A DNA stretch of 64,000 nucleotides, from contig NZ_SDPO01000003.1 in assembly GCF_004134865.1 (NCBI RefSeq), positions 800,867 to 864,866 on the forward strand, read 5' to 3'. Below, in pieces: positions 34,955 to 44,169 of this stretch. Position 1 is the first letter of the stretch. The number at the start of each line of letters is the position of its first letter. Source of the DNA: Agromyces fucosus. GTDB taxonomy: Bacteria; Actinomycetota; Actinomycetes; Actinomycetales; Microbacteriaceae. Both the position numbers and the translations under genes were made by a program. The notes under the pieces were generated by a model, which made no database searches, was not told the origin of the DNA, and saw only the letters and a program-made list of their open reading frames with translations.

Positions 34955-35616
34955 GCCATGCGATCACGGAGCACCGCGGGGCCGACGTGGCCCGCACGAC
35001 GACCGCCGTCAGATCTGGCATGCTGGGGCGCGTGGCCGACCGCGACAGTGACCTCACTGCGCCGGCGTCCGTCTCGACCGCAGAGCAACTGCTCACGCGG
35101 GTCGGCGCAGGCGACCGGGAGGCGTTCGGCGAGCTCTACGACCAGACGTCGGCCAGGATCTTCGGCCTCGTGCGCCGACTCGTGGTCGACCCGGCGCAGG
35201 CCGAGGAGGTGACGCAGGACGTGTACCTCGAGATCTGGCAGACCGCGCCGCGATTCGATGCGACCCGCGGAAGCGCCCTCGCCTGGATGTTCACGCTTGC
35301 CCATCGGCGTTCCGTCGACCGCATCCGGGCGTCCCAGGCCGCGCGCGATCGCGACCTCCGCATCGGCGTGCGCGACCTCGACGTTCCCGTCGACACCGTC
35401 GCCGAGACGGTCGAGATCCGAGTGGAGCACGAACGGGTCGTCGGCGCGCTCGGGGATCTCAGCGAACTGCAACGCGAGTGTGTTTCGCTGGCGTACTACG
35501 GCGGACTCACGCAGAGCGAGATCGCCGACCGCCTCGAGGTGCCGCTCGGCACCGTGAAGACCCGACTCCGAGACGGCATGATCAGACTGCGAACCGCATT
35601 GGGGGTGACGACATGA
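34951..35616 (+). CDS. sigK: ECF sigma factor, SigK-like
   Basis: 221 residues from the ATGA-overlapping start. Region 2 ([36 protein letters not shown]) and region 4 ([40 protein letters not shown]) are intact. Later in-frame starts at 35020 (ATG) and 35032 (GTG) would give lengths closer to mycobacterial SigK; none has a clear ribosome-binding site. Identification rests on sequence plus the neighbours rskA, dipZ and a FAS1 lipoprotein, the mycobacterial SigK regulon in one place. Confidence 0.88.
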   Translation: MSHAITEHRGADVARTTTAVRSGMLGRVADRDSDLTAPASVSTAEQLLTRVGAGDREAFGELYDQTSARIFGLVRRLVVDPAQAEEVTQDVYLEIWQTAPRFDATRGSALAWMFTLAHRRSVDRIRASQAARDRDLRIGVRDLDVPVDTVAETVEIRVEHERVVGALGDLSELQRECVSLAYYGGLTQSEIADRLEVPLGTVKTRLRDGMIRLRTALGVTT

Positions 35617-36497
35617 GCGAGACCAACGAACCGCGAGACGAGCGCGGTGAGACGCGCGGCGAGTCCGCGCCCGATGAGCTCGACGCGCTCCGCGACGCCG
35701 TCGCGGCGTATGCGCTCGACGCGGTCGACGCCGACGAGCGGGCGGCCGTCGAGCGTGCGCTCGCCGACGATGCCGATCTCCGCGGCGACGCCGACGGCTT
35801 CGCCGAGACGGCAGCCCTGCTCGCCGGCATGGCCGCTCCCGTCGAGCCGCCGCCCGCGCTCAAGTCCCGCCTCATGGCGCAGCTCGACGGGCTGCCGCAG
35901 CAGCTTCCGGATGCCTCGGCGCCCACGGTTCCGGAGCCGACGCCCGTGGTTCCGGCGGCGGCGTCTGCGATTCCGGATCCGGCGACCGTTGCGCCGCTGC
36001 AGGCGCCCCGCGAGCCCGGCCCGGTGGAGCAGGCCGCGCGTCGGCGCTGGTTCCAGCGTCCGGGTGCGATCATCGCGGCAGCGGCGGCATCCGTCGTGCT
36101 CATCGCCGGTGCCATCATCGGCATCGGGTGGGCCGGACCCAACGGCTGGGGTGCGCAGCGCGAGATGGCGGCGATCGCCGAGGCTCCCGACGTCGAATCG
36201 TCGACCCATGAAATCGAGGGCGGCGGCGCCGTCACGCTCTACTGGTCGGCCGAGCAGGGCCGCTCGGGAGTCGTCGTCGAGGGCCTGCCCGACGTGGGCG
36301 ACACGTCGACGTACGAGCTCTGGTACATCGACGATGCGGGTGCGCAGTCGGCCGGAACGTTCGACGTGGCCGACGGCGAGACGTGGCGCGTGCTCGACGG
36401 CGACTTCGCGCCCGGCGTCGCGGTCGGCGTCACCGTCGAACCCGCCGGCGGTTCAGCGCAACCCACGACCGAACCCATCGTCGTCATCCCGACGTAG
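35613..36497 (+). CDS. rskA: Anti-sigma-K factor RskA family
   Basis: 294 residues. Cytoplasmic anti-sigma domain (about 20-95), Pro/Ala-rich linker, one membrane segment (about 151-173) and an extracytoplasmic RskA domain (STHEIEGGGAVTLYWSAEQG; TYELWYID). Holds SigK inactive until cleaved. ATGA overlap with sigK ensures matched synthesis. Longer than mycobacterial RskA because of the linker. Confidence 0.9.
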   Translation: MSETNEPRDERGETRGESAPDELDALRDAVAAYALDAVDADERAAVERALADDADLRGDADGFAETAALLAGMAAPVEPPPALKSRLMAQLDGLPQQLPDASAPTVPEPTPVVPAAASAIPDPATVAPLQAPREPGPVEQAARRRWFQRPGAIIAAAAASVVLIAGAIIGIGWAGPNGWGAQREMAAIAEAPDVESSTHEIEGGGAVTLYWSAEQGRSGVVVEGLPDVGDTSTYELWYIDDAGAQSAGTFDVADGETWRVLDGDFAPGVAVGVTVEPAGGSAQPTTEPIVVIPT

Positions 36498-36597
36498 TCG
36501 ACCTGCCACAACGGATGCCCCGGTGCCGATGCACCTCGGTTAGGGTCTGAGTGCCCGTGGCCGATCGGCCGGGCCAGCACACGATGAGGAGTGACGG

Positions 36598-37638
36598 ATG
36601 CGCGTCGGCATGTTCCTGAATTACGCGGGCGGCTTCCGTGAGGTGGCCGACGAGGTCGTCGAACTCGAGCGCGCGGGCGTCGACCTCATCGCGGTGCCCG
36701 AGGCGTACTCGTTCGACGCCGTGAGCCAGCTCGGCTTCCTCGCGGCTCGCACCTCGACCATCACGCTGGCCTCCGGCATCCTGCAGCTCTACACGCGCAC
36801 GCCCACGCTCACGGCGATGACCGCCGCCGGTCTCGACTTCGTCTCGGACGGCCGGTTCGAACTCGGCATCGGGGCCTCCGGTCCGCAGGTCATCGAGGGC
36901 TTCCACGGCGTGCCCTACGACGCTCCGCTCGGCCGCACGCGCGAGCTCGTCGACATCTGCCGCATGGTCTGGCGCCGCGAACCCGTCGTGCACGAGGGGC
37001 GCCGCTACAAGATCCCGCTGCCGGCGGGGGAGGGCACCGGCCTCGGCAAGCCGCTGAAGCTCATCAACCACCCCGTGCGGGAGCGCATCCCGATCACGAT
37101 CGCCTCCCTCGGGCTGAAGTCGGTCGAGCAGACCGCGGAGATCGCCGACGGCTGGCTGCCGATGTTCTTCCACCCCGAGCGTGCAGCCGGCGTCTGGGGC
37201 GACGCGCTCGCCGCGGGCACCGCGAAGCGCGCACCCGAGCTCGCGCCCCTCGACATCTTCGCGAGCCCCGCGTTCGCGATCACCGACCACCCCGAGCAGG
37301 TGCTGCCGCTCGTCAAGCCACAGCTCGCGCTCTACATCGGCGGCATGGGTGCCCGCGGCAAGAACTTCTACAACGAGCTGATCTCGAGCTACGGGTTCGA
37401 GGCAGAGGCCGCGCACATCCAAGACCTCTACCTCGAGGGCCGAAAAGACGAGGCGATCGCGGCGGTGCCCGACGAGCTCGTCAGCGCGGTCTCGCTCATC
37501 GGCCCCGCCGGCCATGTCGCCGAGCGGGTCGCCGCCTTCGCCGAGGCCGGTGTCACGACGCTCGCCGTGACCCCGCTCGCTCGCACCTCGGCAGAGCGCA
37601 TCGCGCTCATGGGCGGGCTGCGCGCGATCGTCGGCTGA
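36598..37638 (+). CDS. LLM-class F420-dependent oxidoreductase
   Basis: 346 residues, luciferase-like TIM barrel: MRVGMFLNYAGGFREVADEV, IAVPEAYSFDAVSQLGFLAA, GRFELGIGASGPQVIEGFHG and SLGLKSVEQTAEIADGWLP. In actinobacteria such proteins usually use F420; the substrate is unknown. TAGGGT at 36541-36546 is a likely -10 with a 45-nt leader, and GAGGAG precedes the ATG. Confidence 0.88.
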   Translation: MRVGMFLNYAGGFREVADEVVELERAGVDLIAVPEAYSFDAVSQLGFLAARTSTITLASGILQLYTRTPTLTAMTAAGLDFVSDGRFELGIGASGPQVIEGFHGVPYDAPLGRTRELVDICRMVWRREPVVHEGRRYKIPLPAGEGTGLGKPLKLINHPVRERIPITIASLGLKSVEQTAEIADGWLPMFFHPERAAGVWGDALAAGTAKRAPELAPLDIFASPAFAITDHPEQVLPLVKPQLALYIGGMGARGKNFYNELISSYGFEAEAAHIQDLYLEGRKDEAIAAVPDELVSAVSLIGPAGHVAERVAAFAEAGVTTLAVTPLARTSAERIALMGGLRAIVG

Positions 37639-37730
37639 AACTGCCTCTGGCGCACGGGCCGGGAACGGGGCTACCGTGAGATCGTGCTCGCGATGACGCG
37701 GGCGCAAGGGACACCTGGGGAGGAGCCGCC

Positions 37731-37913
37731 ATGGCGGGAACGTTCGAGCTCTACGAGGATGCGAGCGGGCAGTTCAGGTTCCGACTGAAGTCCGGCAACG
37801 GTCAGACGATCGCGGCATCCGAGGCCTACACGACGAAGGCAGCCGCGAAGAACGGCATCGAGTCGGTGCGAACGAACGCCGCCGACGCATCCATCGTCGA
37901 CCAGACCGAGTAG
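37731..37913 (+). CDS. DUF1508 (YegP-like) small protein
   Basis: 60 residues, one DUF1508 repeat: MAGTFELYEDASGQFRFRLK, then SGNGQTIAASEAYTTKAAAK. Function unknown. Preceded by a strong GGGGAGGA site. Confidence 0.88.
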   Translation: MAGTFELYEDASGQFRFRLKSGNGQTIAASEAYTTKAAAKNGIESVRTNAADASIVDQTE

Positions 37914-38003
37914 TTCGAGCGCCCGCCGAGGCGGTGCCCGGGAACGGGCCCGCTGCGGCGTGCGTTCGACTCGTTGGAGCGATGTACGCTCGGTTCGTCA
38001 TTC

Positions 38004-38327
38004 TGGTGCCCCCAGAGAGGCTCGAACTCTCGACCCACGGATTAACCTGCTGCACTAGGTTTCCCTAGCCACCGTCACCGGCTTGCAGTCTGGACTATAT
38101 CTTCACCTTCGGCCGAGCCGGTCAGGTGCGCCGCGTGTAGTCTCTGAGGTTCCCTTGCGGTTACCTGCTGATTGCCCAATCCCTCGGATTGTCACTGCCC
38201 TCTCGGGCGAGTACCTCGGGCTCTCAGGGTGTTCCAGCATATAGCGGCGGTCATCCAGCGTATTTCGACGCTGGCGCTCCTATTTTTTGTTGAAGTCCGT
38301 TGCTCTAACCAACTGAGCTATGGGGGC
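38004..38327 (-). tRNA. tRNA-Lys(UUU) interrupted by a group I intron
   Basis: The exons are 38293-38327 (5') and 38004-38045 (3'). Joined they give a complete cloverleaf: acceptor GCCCCCA/TGGGGGC, D stem GCTC/GAGC, anticodon stem ACGGA/TCCGT, T stem GAGAG/CTCTC with TTCGAGC loop, and an encoded CCA. The rejoined anticodon loop is CTTTTAA, anticodon TTT, so lysine. The split lies between the first and second anticodon bases. A standard scanner without intron support would miss it. Confidence 0.9.
38046..38292 (-). mobile_element. Group I intron (IC3-like) in tRNA-Lys
   Basis: 247 nt between U of the anticodon loop (5' exon ends ...CTT) and a terminal G, as group I splicing requires. On the minus strand the core elements appear in order: GGGCAATC (38170-38177) with the following P/Q region, R element CAGAGACTACACG (within 38134-38149) and S element AAGATATAGTCC (within 38090-38103), then a GAAA-capped hairpin CTAGG-GAAA-CCTAG before the 3' splice site. 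The order and words resemble the cyanobacterial tRNA-Leu intron. No open reading frame inside, so no encoded homing enzyme. Confidence 0.9.
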
Positions 38328-38400
38328 GGAGACAGCCTAACAGGCCGATTCCGACGGTGGCCCTCGGGGACGTGTCGGGAGGTGCGGCTACCGTGCCGAC

Positions 38401-38865
38401 GTGAAGGAATGCTGCATCTGCCGGCGAAGCCTGCCGCGATCCCAGTTCAACGTGAAGTCCGCGTCGCCCGACGGAGTCCAGAACGTCTGCCGAGAGTGCA
38501 ATCGGGCACAGGCTCGCGAGTACTACGCACGGAATCGCGACGCACACGTTCGCGTCGTCATGGCGCGCCGGGCCGAGCAGCGGAGGCTCGCGATCGAGGC
38601 TGTCGGCGCGTACCTGCTCGCGCATCCGTGCGTCGATTGCGGCGAGGCAGACGTGCGCGTGCTCGACTTCGACCATCGCGTCGGGAGCGGCAAGCAGGCC
38701 GAAGTGATGCGGCTGGTCCAGAACGGCTACTCCGTCACTCGCGTCATGGCCGAGATCGCGAAATGCGACGTGCGTTGTCGGAACTGCCACGCCAAGGTGA
38801 CGTACGAACGCTTGGGAGACAACTGGCGTACGACGCTCATGCGACGTACGGCCGGCGACGAATGA
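38401..38865 (+). CDS. HNH-like zinc-binding protein beside the intron-split tRNA
   Basis: 154 residues. N-terminal CxxC pair (CCIC, then VCREC), a basic helix, and a C-terminal HNH-type core: HPCVDCGEADVRVLDFDHRV ... CDVRCRNCHAKVTYERLG, with His in DFDH, CxxC and NCH. Similar proteins are nucleases or of unknown role in actinobacteria. GTG start with TACCGT (38389-38394) 6 nt upstream, leaderless. It is divergent from the tRNA, 73 bp from its 5' end; whether it acts on the intron or tRNA site is open. Confidence 0.75.
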   Translation: MKECCICRRSLPRSQFNVKSASPDGVQNVCRECNRAQAREYYARNRDAHVRVVMARRAEQRRLAIEAVGAYLLAHPCVDCGEADVRVLDFDHRVGSGKQAEVMRLVQNGYSVTRVMAEIAKCDVRCRNCHAKVTYERLGDNWRTTLMRRTAGDE

Positions 38866-38907
38866 ACGACGGGTGGGCCGCGCGTGCGCGCGACCCACCC
38901 GTCGTTC
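38864..38907. terminator. Bidirectional terminator after the HNH gene
   Basis: 14-bp perfect arms GAACGACGGGTGGG (38864-38877) and CCCACCCGTCGTTC (38894-38907), 16-nt loop, between two convergent genes. Confidence 0.8.
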
Positions 38908-38911
38908 GATG

Positions 38912-40030
38912 TCACTTCTTGGCGTGCGCCCCGCCCTTCAGCGGGACGACGGTGAGCTTCGCGGCGCCCGGCGCCAGCGATTCCGTCGTCACGTAGAGCG
39001 ACTCGGCGCGGATCGAGACGGCCGAGGGCATCACGACCTCGATGACGGACGTCGCCGAGGTCGCACCGGGGGCGACGACCGCGACCTGTCCGGCACCCAT
39101 CGGCCCGCCGAAGAGTTCGGCGACGTAGAGCGTGCCGTTCGGTGCCACGGCGATGCCGGTCGCGCCACCGAATCCGGTCGCGGCGACCTCGAGGTCACCG
39201 GTGCCGGGGTCGATCGCGTACACGACGCCGCGCGGGCCGAGCGTCGGGTCCTCGGAACCTCCAGGCAGGCTCGTCACGTACAGCAGGCCATCGGGGCCCA
39301 TCTCGACGTCGGTGGGCACGGGCTCGGCGCTGTATTCGTGACCGTAGACGCAGGCAGGCCACGGGGTCCCGCTGGCGTTCTCAGCAGTGACGGTGATCGG
39401 TGCCGCCGGCGGCAGCACGGCGACGGTCGAGACGACGCCCTCCGCATCGACCTTCACGACCGCGTTCGCGCCGGCATCGGCGATGTAGACCTCGCCGTTC
39501 ACGACCGTCGCGCCGTACGCGTGCGTGTCGAGGATGCCCGTGTAGTTCGGCATCCCGAGCGGCGGGAACTCCGGGAACGGCACGAACTCGGCCTCGCATT
39601 CGGCGCTGAGATCGCTGAACCCGTAGGTGTTGACCGCATCGGGGTTCTCGGCGGCCTCGTAGGCCGCCAGATCGACGATGGGCGTCTCGACGCCGTCGAT
39701 GAGCGAGGTCAGCCACGCACTCGTGTGGTCGAAGCTCGTGCGCACGAAGTAGACGGTGCCGCCGTCCACCGCGGGAGCACTGATCTCCTCGCCGGGTGCT
39801 GCGGCGAGCTCGGTGACGCCGCCCTTCTTGTCGACGAGCGAGAGCACGCCGGCGAAGTTCTGCGAGACGATCGCCCGGCCCGATCCGTCGATGGCGAGTC
39901 CGAGCGGAGCGTCGAGGTCGTCGGCCATCGTCACGGGGGCACCGGGCGGGGCGGCGAGCGCGGGTGTCGCTGCGGCGAGCGTGATGGCGGCCGCCATCGC
40001 CACGCCGATGAGTGGAATACGCGTGTGCAT
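38912..40030 (-). CDS. Secreted beta-propeller protein, ScyD/ScyE family
   Basis: 372 residues. Signal peptide (about 1-26, cleavage after ALA), then repeats of about 45 residues such as VNGEVYIADAGANAVVKVDA and APNGTLYVAELFGG, typical of a propeller of the ScyD/ScyE group. Role unknown; extracytoplasmic. GAGGAG precedes ATG. Confidence 0.82.
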   Translation of the reverse strand: MHTRIPLIGVAMAAAITLAAATPALAAPPGAPVTMADDLDAPLGLAIDGSGRAIVSQNFAGVLSLVDKKGGVTELAAAPGEEISAPAVDGGTVYFVRTSFDHTSAWLTSLIDGVETPIVDLAAYEAAENPDAVNTYGFSDLSAECEAEFVPFPEFPPLGMPNYTGILDTHAYGATVVNGEVYIADAGANAVVKVDAEGVVSTVAVLPPAAPITVTAENASGTPWPACVYGHEYSAEPVPTDVEMGPDGLLYVTSLPGGSEDPTLGPRGVVYAIDPGTGDLEVAATGFGGATGIAVAPNGTLYVAELFGGPMGAGQVAVVAPGATSATSVIEVVMPSAVSIRAESLYVTTESLAPGAAKLTVVPLKGGAHAKK

Positions 40031-40183
40031 GAAACGATCTCCTCGGGATGGAGTGGTTCTAGGGCATGCCGGACGGCGTTTCCCCGGTGGCGTCGTCTGC
40101 GCCAGTCGGTGTCAGAGTATTCCTCGCTTTCGTGGGCGTCGAGGGAGTGCCTCTACCCAGAACAGGGGGGCACCCCTCGGCTC

Positions 40184-41344
40184 CTACGGCTCACGATCGA
40201 GCGCACGCCACTCCACGTACGCCGCGACCGCGAGCCCGAGCATCGGGCCCCAGAACCAGAAGGGCAGCACGAGGTTGACGAGCAGGGCGTCGATCGGCGC
40301 ATCCGTCCGGCCGACGGTCGTCAGCAGCATCGGCACCGCGGCGATGCAGAGGATCCCGGCCGCGATGAAGCCGGGGACCGCTGCGACCCCGACCGGCACC
40401 GGTCGACCGCCGATCCGCGGCATCCACTCGGGGAAGACCCGACCCCACGGGAGGATCAGTCCGAGCGTGAGGAGACTTGCGGCGGTAGCGCCCGCGCCGA
40501 TCACGAGCCCGGTGACGAGCATCGCCGGGTCGTGGTGCACGGTGCTCGGTGCGAAGAGGGGCCAGGGTGTCACCCAGCTCGCACGAGCCACCACGTAGGG
40601 GAGCGGGCCAAGGGCAGCGAGGATCGTGATCGTCTTGCGGTGGCGAACCATCCACGACGCCAGGCGGCCCGAGCCCGCGGAGCGGAGTGTCATGATCGCC
40701 AGCGCCGCCCAGACCAGGGCGGAGATCAGGCCGAGTGCGACGATCGCGAAGCCGGGGAGGCCGGCGACGAGTGCGCCGCCCACCGTCACTGCGAATGCTA
40801 CGACTCCGTCGATGTTCAGCCCGGCCCATAGCACTGCTGTCGCGACCAGGAGGATCAGACCGGCGAGCAGCGAGGCACCGAGGCGCGGCGCTCGCACCAC
40901 GGTGACCCCGATGGTGACGAGGCCGGCGATCACGGCGGCGGCCCCGAAGAGGTACCCGGTGAGGGAGATGCTCGACATGCTGCCGAACAGGAAGGAGAAC
41001 GTGATGGCGACGCCGCCGGCGGCGACGCCCGCCGCCACCGAGCGTGGACGTGCCGCACGTGCTCGCGCGAGCAGGGCGGCGAGCGCCACTCCCGCCGCGC
41101 CGGCGGCGAGGGCGAGGAGCGCCGCCGCCGTCGGGTCGAGCAACAGCGTCGCGAGGCTCGGCGTCACGGGGCTCACGAACGGGCTGAGTGCGGGATCGGC
41201 GAGCCAGGCGATCGAGAGTCCGGTGATGACCGCCGAGGCGACGAGTGCGGCGTAGGCGAGCGGTCGGACTCGTCCCGGGGTCCGGCGGCGGGTCGCGCCG
41301 GGCCGTCCAGGAACGGCGCGGGCGGCGGATTCTGCGGTGGTCAC
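40184..41344 (-). CDS. Polytopic membrane protein, function unknown
   Basis: 386 residues with roughly ten or eleven hydrophobic segments and no recognisable family motif. GTG at 41344 has GAGGAG 7 nt upstream; the very long open frame beyond it is shadow of the sensor kinase. It is divergent from the two-component system at 41477, so it may be its target or signal partner. Confidence 0.7.
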   Translation of the reverse strand: MTTAESAARAVPGRPGATRRRTPGRVRPLAYAALVASAVITGLSIAWLADPALSPFVSPVTPSLATLLLDPTAAALLALAAGAAGVALAALLARARAARPRSVAAGVAAGGVAITFSFLFGSMSSISLTGYLFGAAAVIAGLVTIGVTVVRAPRLGASLLAGLILLVATAVLWAGLNIDGVVAFAVTVGGALVAGLPGFAIVALGLISALVWAALAIMTLRSAGSGRLASWMVRHRKTITILAALGPLPYVVARASWVTPWPLFAPSTVHHDPAMLVTGLVIGAGATAASLLTLGLILPWGRVFPEWMPRIGGRPVPVGVAAVPGFIAAGILCIAAVPMLLTTVGRTDAPIDALLVNLVLPFWFWGPMLGLAVAAYVEWRALDREP

Positions 41345-41476
41345 GGTGCATCTCCTCGTGATCGGCGTTCGGCCGCACGGTGCGGCAACGGTCAGCGTGC
41401 CAGCGCGACGGATCGTGCGCCTCACCCCGACGGGTGAGGCGCACGCCGAAGCGACCCGGGTAGCGTGAGCGGCGAT

Positions 41477-42745
41477 ATGGATGCACCGTCCGGCCCAGAC
41501 GCCACCCTTCGATCGTCGCGGAACCCCTCGCTCGCGGATCTGGTCGCCGCGCTCGCCGCGGCCGCGGCGCTGCTGCCGCTCACGATCGTCGAGGTGCTCG
41601 GTGCCGCGCCGTCGAACCCGGGCTGGACGACCGTCGTCATCGGGCTCTTCGTGCTGCTGCACGCGGCCGCGGCCCTGCGTCGGCGTTCGCCGATCGGTGG
41701 GATCTTCGTCGCCTCCGTCATCATGCTGGCGCTCACCGCGGCGAGCCTGCCCGGGAGCCCGACCGTCGCGGTGCTCCTGCCGAGCAGTGTCGTCTACCTC
41801 GTCTTCGTCTTCACGGCGGCGGAGAGCGGCACGCGGCTGGCCGATGTCGCCGCGATCGCCTTGGGGCTCGCCGGCGCGGCGATGATGACGGCGGTGGCGA
41901 TCGCGCATGACGCGGTCGATGCGATCGCATCCGAACCCGGTGCGATCATCACGCTCGCGGGCTTCCTCGTCGCGTCGATCGGGGCAGCATGGGCGCTCGG
42001 CCGCTCTCGGCTCGAGCTCCGTCGCGCTCGCGCGGCCCGGGAACTCGCTCGAGAACAGGGCGCGGAGCTCCGGCTGCAACGGGAGCGCGAGGCCGCCGCC
42101 GATGAGCGTCGCCGGCTCGGCCGCGATCTGCACGACGTCGTGTCGCACTCGCTCGCCGTGATGGTCGCCCAGGCCGAGGCGTCGCGCCTGCTGCTCGGCC
42201 GCGACGACGCGAGGGCCCGCATCTCCATCGAGCACGTCGTGTCGACCGGTCGCAGCGCGATGTCGGACATGCGCGGGCTCGTCGCCGTGCTCGCAGCGCC
42301 GACGGGCGACGCCGAGCACGGTGCCGCTCCGATGGAGCCCAGTCCGGGCCTCGCGGACCTGCCTGAGCTCGTCGCACGCGCTACGGCACCCGGACGCGCA
42401 GCAGCGTTCGAAGAGCTCGGGTCGCCCCGTCAGGTCAGCCCGGGCACCGAACTGACGGTGTACCGCATCGTGCAGGAGTCGCTCACGAACATCCTGAAGC
42501 ACACGGATCCACCGACGCGCAGCATCGTGCGACTCGAGTGGGGAGTCGACGTGGTCGACGTGGTCGTGGAGGACGACGGCGGCGGCGGTCGAGCCCCGGC
42601 CGATCGGCACGACGGCCGCGGCATCCGCGGCATGCGCGAGCGGGCACGGCAGCTCGACGGCACCCTCGAGAGCGGTCCGATCGTCGGAGGAGGTTGGCGC
42701 ACTCGCCTGTCTCTGCCCTCCGCGCCGATGGAGATGGTGCCATGA
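41477..42745 (+). CDS. NarL-type sensor histidine kinase
   Basis: 422 residues. About five N-terminal membrane segments (21-175), a coiled linker rich in Arg/Glu, the HisKA_3 box with phospho-accepting H219 (RRLGRDLHDVVSHSLAVMVA) and an ATPase domain with N-box VQESLTNILKH and G-rich DGRGIRGMRERAR. DesK/LiaS-like layout suggests sensing of the membrane or envelope. TAGCGT at 41461-41466 gives a near-leaderless start. Confidence 0.92.
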   Translation: MDAPSGPDATLRSSRNPSLADLVAALAAAAALLPLTIVEVLGAAPSNPGWTTVVIGLFVLLHAAAALRRRSPIGGIFVASVIMLALTAASLPGSPTVAVLLPSSVVYLVFVFTAAESGTRLADVAAIALGLAGAAMMTAVAIAHDAVDAIASEPGAIITLAGFLVASIGAAWALGRSRLELRRARAARELAREQGAELRLQREREAAADERRRLGRDLHDVVSHSLAVMVAQAEASRLLLGRDDARARISIEHVVSTGRSAMSDMRGLVAVLAAPTGDAEHGAAPMEPSPGLADLPELVARATAPGRAAAFEELGSPRQVSPGTELTVYRIVQESLTNILKHTDPPTRSIVRLEWGVDVVDVVVEDDGGGGRAPADRHDGRGIRGMRERARQLDGTLESGPIVGGGWRTRLSLPSAPMEMVP

Positions 42746-43461
42746 GCGACCTCGGCCACGCGTCATCCGCTCGCATTCGCGTCGCGATCGCCGATGACCA
42801 GGAACTCATCCGTTCCGCCGTCGCCGTCATGGTGGAGGCGCATGCCGACCTCGAACTCGTCGGTGCGGCGGCCGATGGTGGCGAGCTCCTCGAACTGGCC
42901 AGGGCGCATCGCCTCGACGTCGTGCTCATGGACATCCGGATGCCCCGCCTCGACGGCATCGAGACCACGCGCCGCCTGGCCGGGGAGCATCCCGCGACGC
43001 GGACGCTCATCCTCACGACCTACGACCTCGACGAGTACGTGTTCGCCGCGATCCGGGCAGGAGCGAGCGGGTTCCTCACGAAGGACGCCTCGAGCGACGA
43101 GATCGCCGCGGCGATCAGGGCCGTCCACAGCGGTGATGCCGTGCTCGCGCCGCGCGCGACCGCGAGCCTGGTCGAGTTCGTCGCACTGGCACCGACGCCC
43201 GCCGACCCCACCGAGCTGCTCGCCGACCTGACCCCGCGCGAGCGGGAGGTGCTCATGCAACTCGTGACCGGCGCGTCGAACGAACAGGTGGCCGCGCGCC
43301 TCTACCTGACCGGCAACACGGTCAAGACGCACGTCCGCTCGATCCTCTCGAAACTCGACCTCGCCGACCGTGTGCACGTCGTCATCTGGGCGTTCGAGCA
43401 CGGGATCGCCGGCACGCGGGATCGACGGGGAACCCGGAAGGCTCCCGGCCAACGCGAGTAA
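42742..43461 (+). CDS. NarL/LuxR family response regulator
   Basis: 239 residues. Receiver domain with acidic pair D18/D19, phospho-Asp D64 (VVLMDIRMP) and Lys in GFLTKDA; LuxR helix-turn-helix at about 165-220 (LTPREREVLMQLVTGASNEQ; GNTVKTHVRSILSKL). ATGA overlap with its kinase. The divergent membrane protein is a plausible target. Confidence 0.94.
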   Translation: MSDLGHASSARIRVAIADDQELIRSAVAVMVEAHADLELVGAAADGGELLELARAHRLDVVLMDIRMPRLDGIETTRRLAGEHPATRTLILTTYDLDEYVFAAIRAGASGFLTKDASSDEIAAAIRAVHSGDAVLAPRATASLVEFVALAPTPADPTELLADLTPREREVLMQLVTGASNEQVAARLYLTGNTVKTHVRSILSKLDLADRVHVVIWAFEHGIAGTRDRRGTRKAPGQRE

Positions 43462-43472
43462 TGTGTGCGGCG

Positions 43473-44111
43473 ATGGCTTCCGAATTCTCCCGCCCCACCA
43501 AGTTCCCGCCCGGCATGTTCGAGGCCTTCAAGGGTGCCGAGGATCCGGCGCACCTCAGCCGGGTGGCCCACGACACCGCCGCAGCCCTGCTCGCGCGCGT
43601 GCAGGCCGACCCCGACCCCGAGGTCGTCGCCCGTCTCGTCGCCTACACCGACGAGCACGGCATCGATGCGATCGCCGAGCTGTGGTCGCGCGCGTCGGCG
43701 AAGAGCCTGCCGGGGGCGCTGTGGCGTGTCTACCTGCTCCGCGCGCTCATCCGTCAGGACCCGCGCAGCATGAGCCTCGCGTTCCAGCGCGGCTCAGAGG
43801 TCTCGCACACGATCGATCAGGTCGTCGCCGGAGCCGCCATCCCGGCGGGGCCCGACGAGGTCGTCGAACTCGCCGATCGCATCCTGCACGGGCTGTTCAC
43901 GGGAGATTTCGCGGTCGCCCTCGAACGCGCCGCGGCATTCGCGCGCGTCGCGGCGACCGGCTCGGTGAGCCTGGCCGACGATGCGGACGAGTCCGATGCC
44001 GTGCACCCCGATCGGCCGGCGAAGCTCACGATCCGGGCCCATCGGCTCGTCGAGCTCGCCGACGAGCTGACCTCCTGCGCACGGCTCTGGCGGCGCGACG
44101 CGCTCGATTGA
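43473..44111 (+). CDS. Conserved actinobacterial protein of unknown function
   Basis: 212 residues, helical, soluble, no motif I can name. The ATG at 43473 is preferred to that at 43461 because TAATGT (43459-43464) lies 8 nt upstream, a leaderless promoter overlapping the end of the response regulator gene. Composition is normal for the region. Confidence 0.7.
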   Translation: MASEFSRPTKFPPGMFEAFKGAEDPAHLSRVAHDTAAALLARVQADPDPEVVARLVAYTDEHGIDAIAELWSRASAKSLPGALWRVYLLRALIRQDPRSMSLAFQRGSEVSHTIDQVVAGAAIPAGPDEVVELADRILHGLFTGDFAVALERAAAFARVAATGSVSLADDADESDAVHPDRPAKLTIRAHRLVELADELTSCARLWRRDALD

Positions 44112-44169
44112 CGTGCGTCAGCGGCCGGGCGGGAATGAACCGCCTCCCGACGTCGTTTAGAATTGACGT

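Noticed and set aside
38004..38400. tRNA as an integration site of a genomic island
   Set aside because: No integrase, no repeated tRNA 3' end and no change in composition downstream; the insert is an intron.
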